In this document: positions 1 to 7,204 of the stretch, in pieces
Position numbering within the stretch: position 1 is the first letter of the stretch
How the letters are laid out: every line of letters begins with the position of its first letter
Assembly: GCA_023415545.1 (NCBI GenBank)
Contig: JAEZKJ010000072.1
Coordinates: 1-9,549, forward strand
Source of the DNA: Bacteroidota bacterium
GTDB taxonomy: Bacteria; Bacteroidota; Bacteroidia; Bacteroidales; Bacteroidaceae
Reading direction: 5' to 3'
Length of the DNA: 9,549 nucleotides
The notes under the pieces: model-generated
The model's input: only the letters and a program-made list of their open reading frames with translations
Told to the model about the DNA's origin: nothing
The model's database searches: none
Translations under genes and position numbers: made by a program

Positions 1-557
1 TTATCTATCTCAAGGCCTTTGTTATACTTTCCATATGGATCAACAGTTTGCTTTTCATTAAAATAGACTCTATAAGCAACAAGTTCACTCTCAAAAGCCG
101 GTCCATGATGGTGAACAAAACTATACACATCTTGATCACCATTAGCAGATATGCCATTTATATATGCAAGTTTTCCTTTACCATTATAAGCCATCATCTC
201 GGCAAATGTTCTTGCTATGTACTTTCTATCAGTTATTTTACTGCTCAATACAACCTTAAACTGTTGTTTGCTATTAGCTGCTATATCGGCTACAAATGCT
301 AATTCATCAGCACGCGCATCTCTATTCAAGTCGTCTAATTGTGATGGTATCTCAACATCATTTAAAGTAACTAAAGCTGATTTTACTTTAAAACCACAAT
401 CTAAATTATTCAAATCAATTACAACAGGATTATCTATTTTAGTCTCTTTTGAACTATTTACAACTGTAACAATCAATGTTTTCTCTTTAATTTGAGCAAA
501 AATTGATGAACTTGAAAGCAGAGTAAATAGTGCTATGCTATATATTCTCATTTTCAT
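1..557 (-). CDS. DUF4861-family secreted protein, N-terminal 185 residues (runs off left edge)
   Basis: The reading frame starts at ATG 557-555 and stays open to position 1, so only the N-terminal half or less is visible. Residues 1-21 form a Sec signal peptide with likely cleavage after SSSIFA; there is no lipobox cysteine, so a soluble periplasmic protein is expected. The mature part has the pattern I associate with DUF4861: NPVVIDL near residue 43, EIPSQLDDLNRDARADEL at 69-86, and a block with three histidines followed by GPAFESE and AYRVYF (149-166), then DPYGKY (173-178). DUF4861 proteins are common in Bacteroidota pectin-type PULs beside GH28 and GH105 enzymes; I know of no established reaction for them. 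The gene begins 13 nt after the HTCS stop codon, without its own visible promoter, so it is probably cotranscribed with the HTCS and the upstream glycosidase. A second in-frame ATG at 551 is an alternative start. Family call fairly sure; function unknown. Confidence 0.8.
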   Translation of the reverse strand, partial: MKMRIYSIALFTLLSSSSIFAQIKEKTLIVTVVNSSKETKIDNPVVIDLNNLDCGFKVKSALVTLNDVEIPSQLDDLNRDARADELAFVADIAANSKQQFKVVLSSKITDRKYIARTFAEMMAYNGKGKLAYINGISANGDQDVYSFVHHHGPAFESELVAYRVYFNEKQTVDPYGKYNKGLEID

Positions 558-570
558 ATAATTTATATTA

Positions 571-3500
571 TTAATTTTCTTCTATGTTATTACTTTCTTC
601 GTATCCTTTAATATAAGCTGAAGGTGAAACTCCAAATTGTTGTTTGAAGCATTTACTAAAGTAAAATGGATCGTTTATTCCAATCTTATACGAAATTTCA
701 GATATTGTGTAACGATTTTGCTTCAATAATTCAGCACCTTTCTTCATACGCATTATACGAATATATTCATTTGGTGAATAACCTGTTACACCGCGTACTT
801 TACGATAAAATACCGTTCTTCCAAGTCCTATAATAGAAGCAAAATCATCAACAGAAAATTCAGGATTTTCAAACTGTTTCTCTAATACAACTTTCAATTT
901 ATCTGCAAATTCTTTATCTTTTTCGGATGTACAAATTGTTGATGAAGTCATATTTGGAGAATTGGAAAATTTTTCACGTAATTTTTCACGCTGTTCAATC
1001 AGTTTAAATATTCTAGTTAACAATAGCTTTATGCTAAATGGCTTTGTTATATAAGCATCAGCGCCAGCTTCCGAGCCTTCTATTTGATTTTCAGTACTAC
1101 TCATAGCAGTAAGAAGTATTACAGGGATATGGCTAGTATTAAAATCAGATTTAAGTTTTCTTGTTACAGTATAACCATCCATACCTGGCATTAATACATC
1201 ACATATAATTAAATCCGCATCGTAACTCATAGCACGATTCAAACCAGATTCTCCGTCAGCTTCTGTCTCTATTTCAAAATATTGCTCTATCTCACTCTTT
1301 AAATAATCTCGAATATCATGATCATCTTCAATAATTAATATCTTGTGTTTATTCAACGGTTGTACATTCAAATGTTCATCATTCTCTATATTAGCTAATT
1401 CAAAAGGTATTTTATTGTTCTCTTTCTCCTCTTCCTCTTCAATGAGAATATTATTTGGAATTAAAAAATCTTTTTTATCATATATAGATTTATCTATAGG
1501 TAGAGAAACTACAAAAATTGAACCTCCATTATCATTCTCAATATAGGAGATATTACCTTTTAAAGCAGCAACTAATTCATGAGTTAGATGAAGACCTACT
1601 CCAATACTCCCACCTGTAAAATTACTTTGTGTAAACCGTTCAAATAGTTCTCCTCTCTTCTCTTTTGGAATACCAACCCCACTATCCGAGACAATAATTT
1701 TTATCTGTTTACTATCTTTATCTATATCAACTTTTAACTCAATGGTGCCTCCTTTTGGAGTATATTTAAAAGAATTAGATAGAAGATTATAGGTTACTTT
1801 ATCCAATGCACCTTTATCAATGAACATTTTATATGAGTCAATCAAAGGATTAAATTTATAATACATGTTCTTTGACAGAGCAGCATCATTAAAGCATAGG
1901 AATATATTATATAAAAAATCAATAACATCAACTTCTTCTAGGGATAATGAAAATTTGTCATTTTGTATCTTTCTGAAAACAAGTAGTTGATTTATAAGTC
2001 GTAACATTCGTTGTGTGCTTTTATCCATAATCTGTAATGAATTAGCTATTTCTTTTGGCACTTTCCCGTTACTCTCTATTCGCTCTAAAGCACATTGTAT
2101 TAAAGATAGTGGAGTTCTGAATTCATGAGAAATATTAGTGAAGAATACCAATTTATATTCAGTCATCTGTTTTTCTACATTTATCTTATTTCGTAGAGAG
2201 TTGAAATTATTTATAAGTCTTAATGTTATAAATAGAATAATACCTAGTAATAAAGCATAAATGATAATAGCCCAAGTAGTTTTCCAAAATGGAGGTACTA
2301 TAACAATATCAATTACAGATTCCTCTTCACCCCAAACACCAATGCCATTACATGCTTTCACTCTCAATTTATATGTTCCGGGAGAAAGGTTTTTATATGT
2401 TGCGATATTTAATGATGATGGAATACTCCATTGCGAATCATAATTGTCAAGCTTATATGAATACTTTGTTACATTATTTCCAAAATAGTCGAATATTGAG
2501 AACCTAATTTCAAATGAGTTCTGGGAATATTTTAATTTTAATTCATCGGTATATATCAAAGCTTTACTTAAAGGAGAATCAGAATCACCTGGTAACATGT
2601 TAATACCATTTATACGTAAATTTGTGAATTCTACTTTAGGAAAGAATTTAGATTTTCGAGAAACTTTTTCTGGAGTAATAACTACTAGACCATAATTTGT
2701 TCCAAAAATCAATTTCCCATCTTTACTAATGCCTCCACAGTTTTCACTGTAAACATTTCCCAATGTGAAGGATGAAAAGAAGAAGTTATCAAAAGACTCT
2801 TTTTCAGGATCGAAACATGAAATACCGTACTCAGTAGAGATCCAAAATTTGCCATATTTATCCTCTACTATCGTTTGAACCATATCGTTTACCAAACCAT
2901 TACTAGTATTGTAATATTTAAAGGTTGGATTTTTGTAATCTCCATTTGGAGTACAAATACAGAAACCTTTTCCTGAAGCTCCTAACCACATTCTACCTTT
3001 ACTATCTTGAAAGATGCACTTTATTTCATTGCTCAACATCTTTCCATTATTGTAATTATAGGAATAATAGCTTTCAGGAGAAGATATTAACGAGTCAGGA
3101 TTAAAAATATATACTCCATCACTTGTACCAACCCATAACCACCCTTTTTTATCCTGTTCAATGACACGAATTTGTTTTTGACTATATGTTTTATTGAAGA
3201 AATGTTTAAAATGATAACCATCTTTATCTTTTATCGCTAAATCTAAACCACCTCCGAATGTCCCAATCCACATCCTATTCTTAGAGTCTTTAATTATTGT
3301 AAAAATATTATTGTTTGATAGAGAATTATTGTCAGATGGATTATTAACATACCACTTACCATCAATCATTAATCCATCACCACGGCTACCTAACCAAATT
3401 TTTCCATCAGGCCCTATTTCAGTAGAATAAATATTTGAATTGTAATATTTTTTATCATTAATACTTTGAGTTTTGTAGTCATAATTATAAACACCACCAC

Positions 3501-4857
3501 GACGCGTTCCAACAATTATTTGCTCATTAGGCATTTTCTTAAACATCTTCATTGCATTTGAACGATCAAAATGCGATTCCGATTCAGGGAAAATACGTTT
3601 AGCTCCCTCATTTAAAACAAGCAGATGTGATATACCCGTATATTCAGAACTTACCCAAATTCCTCCGGTTTTGTCTTCCATAATAAATTGAAGAAAGTTT
3701 GATGGTATATGACTATATCCCGTATTATCGGATTCAAAATGTTGAATCTCTTCTGTAGATAGATTGTAAGCAAAAAGGCCATTCCCATAGGTTGAAATCC
3801 ATATTATATCACGTGAGTCATGAACAATATGATATCTCTCTTGATCTATAAAGTTTACCTTATTTGAAGGGATGAGTTGGAGGGCTTTTATATTATTCTT
3901 CTTCTTATTTATATACCATACTTTACCGGTATGGTTATAAACCCAAAAATCACCATGATTATCAGTTAAAACTTGACCTTTTTTTATGTTTATATCTTTA
4001 TATTCAGATAACTCATGTGTTTTAAAATTAAAAGAGTAACTACCATTATTCGTAAAAATAATCCAATACTCTTTTAATTTAAAAGTGCTATATATTATGG
4101 TATTTGAATATTTTTTTTCAACTGTTGTTATTAATCTGTTTTTATTTACCCCATCATTAATTGATATATTTCCTGATGTAGATAGGAAATATACTTTATT
4201 ATCGTAATCTATTATTTTCGAAGCTTCATGTTTTTTCTCAACAACAATAGTTTTATCACCATTAATTAATTCAATACCTTCTTTTGTGCCTATCCATATT
4301 CGTCCAGTCTTATCTTCAAAAAGATAAACTACTTTATTAGAATGAATGTTTCCTTTCTCTTTTTTAAAAGATATAGATGACATTTTACCATTTGAATAGA
4401 TAACTTTTCTTATACCATTCCCATCATGCCAAAGCCAAACATTACCTTTTTTATCTATTATTTTGTTTTTATATGGTTCTTTATACTCACCACATCCTGT
4501 GAAATCGACAAAACAATCTTTTTTCAAATCAAAGCAACTGAACAGCTCTGCAGAAGTGTTTATCCATAAAAAACCATTCTTATCCTCTTCTAAATTGGTA
4601 ATTCTATGATCCGTAAGTGATATCTTTGATCCCAATTCAGGTCGGAAAGTTATAAAAGAGTAACCATCGTATCTGCTTAATCCATTTAATGTCGCAAACC
4701 AAATAAACCCTTTTTTATCTTGATATATATAACGAATTGAGTTATTGCCTAAACCCTCATTAGTTGTCAAGTGTGTAGAACGTATATCTATAGTTGCACC
4801 AATAGTCTGACTAATAATAGAAAAAAATATTGTCAGAAAAATTTTAAAATTTCTCAT
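571..4857 (-). CDS. Hybrid two-component system regulator (HTCS): double propeller sensor, histidine kinase, receiver, AraC-type DNA-binding domain
   Basis: This one-protein signalling system of 1428 residues is in the normal HTCS size range. Residues 1-21 are a signal peptide or signal anchor. Residues about 35-730 carry repeated reg_prop (Y/W-x-G type) blades such as DKKGFIWFATLNGL, DKTGRIWIGT and DSKGRMWLGA, expected to fold as two beta-propellers in the periplasm; blades between about 200 and 340 are degenerate. A Y_Y_Y domain follows (about 775-855), then one membrane helix (about 862-881). In the cytoplasm come HisKA with H-box NISHEFRTP (phospho-acceptor H911), HATPase_c with N-box (N1024, N1028), DSGVGIP (1058-1064) and GVGLHL (1086-1091), an acidic linker with five consecutive Glu (1140-1144), a receiver with E1177/D1178/D1179, phospho-Asp D1220, T1250 and K1272, and an AraC-type double HTH (about 1334-1419). 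All catalytic residues are intact. It lies 34 nt after the glycosidase gene and 13 nt before the DUF4861 gene, so it appears embedded in an enzyme operon and may control it. Ligand not deducible; a pectic oligosaccharide is inferred from neighbours. Confidence 0.97.
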   Translation of the reverse strand: MRNFKIFLTIFFSIISQTIGATIDIRSTHLTTNEGLGNNSIRYIYQDKKGFIWFATLNGLSRYDGYSFITFRPELGSKISLTDHRITNLEEDKNGFLWINTSAELFSCFDLKKDCFVDFTGCGEYKEPYKNKIIDKKGNVWLWHDGNGIRKVIYSNGKMSSISFKKEKGNIHSNKVVYLFEDKTGRIWIGTKEGIELINGDKTIVVEKKHEASKIIDYDNKVYFLSTSGNISINDGVNKNRLITTVEKKYSNTIIYSTFKLKEYWIIFTNNGSYSFNFKTHELSEYKDINIKKGQVLTDNHGDFWVYNHTGKVWYINKKKNNIKALQLIPSNKVNFIDQERYHIVHDSRDIIWISTYGNGLFAYNLSTEEIQHFESDNTGYSHIPSNFLQFIMEDKTGGIWVSSEYTGISHLLVLNEGAKRIFPESESHFDRSNAMKMFKKMPNEQIIVGTRRGGVYNYDYKTQSINDKKYYNSNIYSTEIGPDGKIWLGSRGDGLMIDGKWYVNNPSDNNSLSNNNIFTIIKDSKNRMWIGTFGGGLDLAIKDKDGYHFKHFFNKTYSQKQIRVIEQDKKGWLWVGTSDGVYIFNPDSLISSPESYYSYNYNNGKMLSNEIKCIFQDSKGRMWLGASGKGFCICTPNGDYKNPTFKYYNTSNGLVNDMVQTIVEDKYGKFWISTEYGISCFDPEKESFDNFFFSSFTLGNVYSENCGGISKDGKLIFGTNYGLVVITPEKVSRKSKFFPKVEFTNLRINGINMLPGDSDSPLSKALIYTDELKLKYSQNSFEIRFSIFDYFGNNVTKYSYKLDNYDSQWSIPSSLNIATYKNLSPGTYKLRVKACNGIGVWGEEESVIDIVIVPPFWKTTWAIIIYALLLGIILFITLRLINNFNSLRNKINVEKQMTEYKLVFFTNISHEFRTPLSLIQCALERIESNGKVPKEIANSLQIMDKSTQRMLRLINQLLVFRKIQNDKFSLSLEEVDVIDFLYNIFLCFNDAALSKNMYYKFNPLIDSYKMFIDKGALDKVTYNLLSNSFKYTPKGGTIELKVDIDKDSKQIKIIVSDSGVGIPKEKRGELFERFTQSNFTGGSIGVGLHLTHELVAALKGNISYIENDNGGSIFVVSLPIDKSIYDKKDFLIPNNILIEEEEEKENNKIPFELANIENDEHLNVQPLNKHKILIIEDDHDIRDYLKSEIEQYFEIETEADGESGLNRAMSYDADLIICDVLMPGMDGYTVTRKLKSDFNTSHIPVILLTAMSSTENQIEGSEAGADAYITKPFSIKLLLTRIFKLIEQREKLREKFSNSPNMTSSTICTSEKDKEFADKLKVVLEKQFENPEFSVDDFASIIGLGRTVFYRKVRGVTGYSPNEYIRIMRMKKGAELLKQNRYTISEISYKIGINDPFYFSKCFKQQFGVSPSAYIKGYEESNNIEEN

Positions 4858-4891
4858 GTTTATTCATGTATTTAGATCTTAGGTTCTTTAT

Positions 4892-7021
4892 CTAAGGCAT
4901 TTTTTTCAATCCTTCCCATCTAACATCCCAATTCCCATCTTTAGGAAATCCGGGATTTGTATCATTGCATCCATCCCAACCGGCACACATCATAGCTATT
5001 GCCGTAAGGAGACCACCATTACCTGGAAGATATATTCGGAGACGGTCATCTTGATAATTATGCCCACTTATTAAATAAGTATTTGTGCGTTTATTCATAA
5101 GAAGAGCAGAGACTGCTTTTTCACAATCTCCTAATCGAGCAGCATTCATTGCAGTCATAGGGTAATCCCATCCCCATGTTTTATCCCAATTCCAATTATT
5201 CCATACCCATTGCAGAGTATTATTCATTATTCTTTCGTTTATAAGCCGAGAAGCAGGCAATATACCTATTGCACCTAACACAGCCATATGATCAGAAGTA
5301 AAACGTATATCTTTATATGTATCTGTTGCATTTTCGGCTGCTAAGTATAAACTATCAGAATTACTTTTTAAAATAGAAAGATTGTTTATGATTTTATCCC
5401 ATTCACTATTACGAGGTTGTCCATTTCGTTCCAACCATTTTTGAGCAGCAAGTAGAGCGAAATGCCAATATGATAATTCAAAAGGAGGATTAATTGTTTC
5501 GGAAGCTTTCAATGTTTCTTGAGCTGGAATACATCCCTTCAGAACAAAACGGTTGTTAATAGAATCGAAAGTAACAAAATCAGCCATGAACTGAGCTGTT
5601 TCGTTAACCAAAGAAGAGTATTTTTTTAAAATCTCTTGTGAAGGATTATTTCTATAAACTAATTCAGCCATATATATGTAGTGTGGCTGTTGCCAAATTA
5701 GAAATGAACCTACTTTTGAAGGAGCCTCTAAACCTGATGGATCTGTCATTTTCATCCACCTTAATCCTTTAAAACCCTCTCTTTTTGCTATTCCACGTGC
5801 TATAGGAGCAACTTTATCATACCATGGTAAAGTACGTTCAAGCATGTAAGATCTTCCCCATAAAGCGAATTGTACCTGATGCCACCATATCATTTCTAAA
5901 TGAAATTTACCAAACCAAGTGTTGTATGTTAAACCTGTTTCCTGTGGTGGTGTTGAACCTGAACACTGAATAGCTAGAAGATATTGCGAAAGAACAACTC
6001 GTCTTTCTAACTCTTTTGCACGTCTATCTTTACAGTGAGAAAAATCTACAGCCCCACCATTATTCCAAAAGTTTATCCAATGTTTCTCTGTTATATTCTT
6101 TGTTTCATCAAATCTTGGTAACTCAAATGATGGTTTTGAAGCAGAAAAAAGACAGCTAAACTTTAATTTTTTGTCGTTAGACGATAGAATAAAGTAGTTA
6201 TTGTTTTTTTTATGAAGAGAAGCCGGATATTCCCACTTTAAAAGAACATAATATGTTGTCGAGTCAATAGTACGCTTTAACAGAGCACTATTTTTACCAC
6301 TCTCTATAATTTCGGTTGTGTGAAGACTATCTTTACTCCAATCGCAAGCATCATCACTATGTTTTCCTGTTGGGTAGGGAAATCTAATTTTTATTGAAGG
6401 TTTATCTTTACCATCACATATTATAGAAGAAGAGATCATATCTAACTCAGGATGACAAAGAGTTTCAACTTTATATTTAGTTTTATTATATACAAAATTA
6501 CTCTTTATCATACCTCTATACATATCAAGAATTTGATATGAGTCGGTTATATTTTTAGGTTCTACATTGTTCCATTCAAAACCTATAATTCCTAAATGTA
6601 ATCGGTGAGGATTCTCGCGAAACCAGTCAGAAGCAGCTTGTTCTCTGCTTTTTTCATTAAACTGAGTAGAGTATAACTCTTTATGTCCATGTCCAAAATC
6701 ATACTCCTTAAAAGTCTCATCAAATGAGTAATTATTGGGATTAGCAAAACTATGCCATGCCCACTGACTTTGAGAACCTAATGGTACACCTTCTTTAGAG
6801 AATTGTTGAAAGGTTTGTAATCCGGTAATATCAGTAGTAAAAGCAAACTCCCCATTACCTACAGAAAGAGATGATAGAGGATCAAACTTAGTTACTTGAG
6901 GATTATTACGTTCAACTAATGATTTTCTATCAATAGAATCTTTAGCATTTATCTCATTAAGATTAAAACATAAGGTTGTTAATACATAGAATGAAATAAG
7001 AAATTTGAATTTTAAGTCCAT
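4892..7021 (-). CDS. Secreted (alpha/alpha)6-barrel glycosidase-like protein, family unassigned
   Basis: A 709-residue protein with a Sec signal peptide (cleavage probably after NEINA, residue 26; the Cys at 18 in LTTLC is not in a lipobox). The mature N-terminus is beta-rich and opens with LSSLSVGNGEFAF (49-61), as in the N-terminal domain of clan GH-L-like enzymes. From about residue 330 it turns helical and rich in Trp, with FGKFHLEMIWWH (370-381), GCIPAQETL (497-505), NPPFELSYWHF (511-521), WGWDYPMTAMNAARLG (616-631), GHNYQDD (653-659) and YLPGNGGLLTAIAMM (664-678). This is the architecture of six-hairpin glycosidases. Loosely matching GH95 alpha-fucosidases, HLEMIWW resembles their NINxxMNYW strip, PAQE their SPEN motif (suggesting E502 as general acid) and PGNGG their DGNxG loop; these equivalences are inference. 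I cannot assign a numbered GH family or substrate. It is the first gene of the minus-strand operon, divergent from the GH28 gene, and probably acts in the periplasm on a pectic oligosaccharide. ATG 7021-7019 is chosen because the signal peptide begins there; no Shine-Dalgarno is visible. Confidence 0.85.
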   Translation of the reverse strand: MDLKFKFLISFYVLTTLCFNLNEINAKDSIDRKSLVERNNPQVTKFDPLSSLSVGNGEFAFTTDITGLQTFQQFSKEGVPLGSQSQWAWHSFANPNNYSFDETFKEYDFGHGHKELYSTQFNEKSREQAASDWFRENPHRLHLGIIGFEWNNVEPKNITDSYQILDMYRGMIKSNFVYNKTKYKVETLCHPELDMISSSIICDGKDKPSIKIRFPYPTGKHSDDACDWSKDSLHTTEIIESGKNSALLKRTIDSTTYYVLLKWEYPASLHKKNNNYFILSSNDKKLKFSCLFSASKPSFELPRFDETKNITEKHWINFWNNGGAVDFSHCKDRRAKELERRVVLSQYLLAIQCSGSTPPQETGLTYNTWFGKFHLEMIWWHQVQFALWGRSYMLERTLPWYDKVAPIARGIAKREGFKGLRWMKMTDPSGLEAPSKVGSFLIWQQPHYIYMAELVYRNNPSQEILKKYSSLVNETAQFMADFVTFDSINNRFVLKGCIPAQETLKASETINPPFELSYWHFALLAAQKWLERNGQPRNSEWDKIINNLSILKSNSDSLYLAAENATDTYKDIRFTSDHMAVLGAIGILPASRLINERIMNNTLQWVWNNWNWDKTWGWDYPMTAMNAARLGDCEKAVSALLMNKRTNTYLISGHNYQDDRLRIYLPGNGGLLTAIAMMCAGWDGCNDTNPGFPKDGNWDVRWEGLKKMP

Positions 7022-7078
7022 TATTAGTTTGTGCAGAATATTAAAGTAATATCTATAAGAGATATAAATTTATCTATA

Positions 7079-7110
7079 CAAATAAACTACTTATTAATGA
7101 AAACTACAAT
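7079..7110 (-). promoter_or_regulatory. Candidate Bacteroidota-type promoter for the minus-strand operon
   Basis: Read on the minus strand, TTTATTTG (7086-7079) matches the Bacteroidota -7 consensus TAnnTTTG at all fixed positions but one, and ATTG (7110-7107) lies exactly 20 nt upstream, matching three of four bases of the -33 TTTG element. Transcription would start near 7070, leaving a leader of about 50 nt before the glycosidase ATG. The DNA is very AT-rich, so a chance match is possible. Confidence 0.4.
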
Positions 7111-7140
7111 AAAATTATAATATATTTTATACAATAAGTC

Positions 7141-7155
7141 ACTAATTTTATTAGT
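7141..7155. repeat. Inverted repeat ACTAAT-TTT-ATTAGT upstream of the GH28 promoter
   Basis: A perfect dyad with two 6-bp arms around TTT covers the -33 region of the GH28 promoter candidate. The right half, within TTATTAGTTT (7148-7157), recurs as an identical 10-mer at 7021-7030, at the start codon of the divergent gene. It could be a protein-binding site; with so little G+C, chance is a serious alternative. Confidence 0.25.
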
Positions 7156-7179
7156 TTATAATTAATTGTTCTAACTTTG
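7147..7179 (+). promoter_or_regulatory. Candidate Bacteroidota-type promoter for the GH28 gene
   Basis: TAACTTTG at 7172-7179 matches the Bacteroidota -7 consensus TAnnTTTG perfectly. TTTA at 7147-7150 matches three of four bases of the -33 element TTTG, with a 21-nt spacer. Transcription would start near 7186, giving a short leader of about 20 nt before the ATG at 7205. The weak -33 element is typical of promoters that need an activator, which fits HTCS control. Confidence 0.6.
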
Positions 7180-7204
7180 TTATATACAATTAAAACACAA
7201 TTTT

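Larger units (their letters stand above)
1..7021 (-). other. Predicted operon: glycosidase, HTCS, DUF4861 protein
   Basis: Three minus-strand genes follow each other with gaps of 34 nt (4858-4891) and 13 nt (558-570), and I see no hairpin followed by a T-run in either gap and no TAnnTTTG element just upstream of the second or third gene. The simplest reading is one transcript starting upstream of 7021 and continuing past position 1. This is inference from spacing; an internal promoter inside the coding regions is possible. Confidence 0.6.
7075..7196 (+). repeat. Three spaced direct copies of TATACAA, possible regulator-binding sites
   Basis: TATACAA occurs at 7075-7081, 7128-7134 and 7183-7189, each followed by an A/T-rich TAA-containing tail (ATAAAC, TAAG, TTAAAAC). 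The start-to-start distances are 53 and 55 bp, close to five helical turns each. The first copy overlaps the candidate -7 element of the minus-strand promoter and the third lies just downstream of the plus-strand -7 element. HTCS proteins bind upstream of their PUL targets through an AraC-type domain, so an operator role is plausible but unproven; AT-richness makes short matches easy. Confidence 0.3.

Noticed and set aside
48..495. Plus-strand open frames (48-302 and 217-495)
   Set aside because: They lie opposite the DUF4861 gene, whose protein has a signal peptide and family motifs; their own translations show low-complexity, Cys/Ser-rich sequence with no domain.
1343..2443. Plus-strand open frames inside the HTCS gene (1343-1546, 2261-2443)
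   Set aside because: They are antisense to clear kinase-linker and Y_Y_Y coding sequence and have no recognisable features.
4111..4118. Runs of eight T (A8 on the coding strand) at 4111-4118 and 6204-6211, possible phase-variable slippage sites
   Set aside because: They encode ordinary Lys-Lys stretches in intact frames and such runs are expected in AT-rich Bacteroidota DNA; no repeat-based switch is seen.
4872..4896. Small alternative hairpins between the glycosidase stop and the HTCS start (TTAGAT or CTTAG pairing with ATCTAAG)
   Set aside because: Stems of only 5-6 bp, no T-run and very AT-rich DNA; not convincing as terminator or attenuator.
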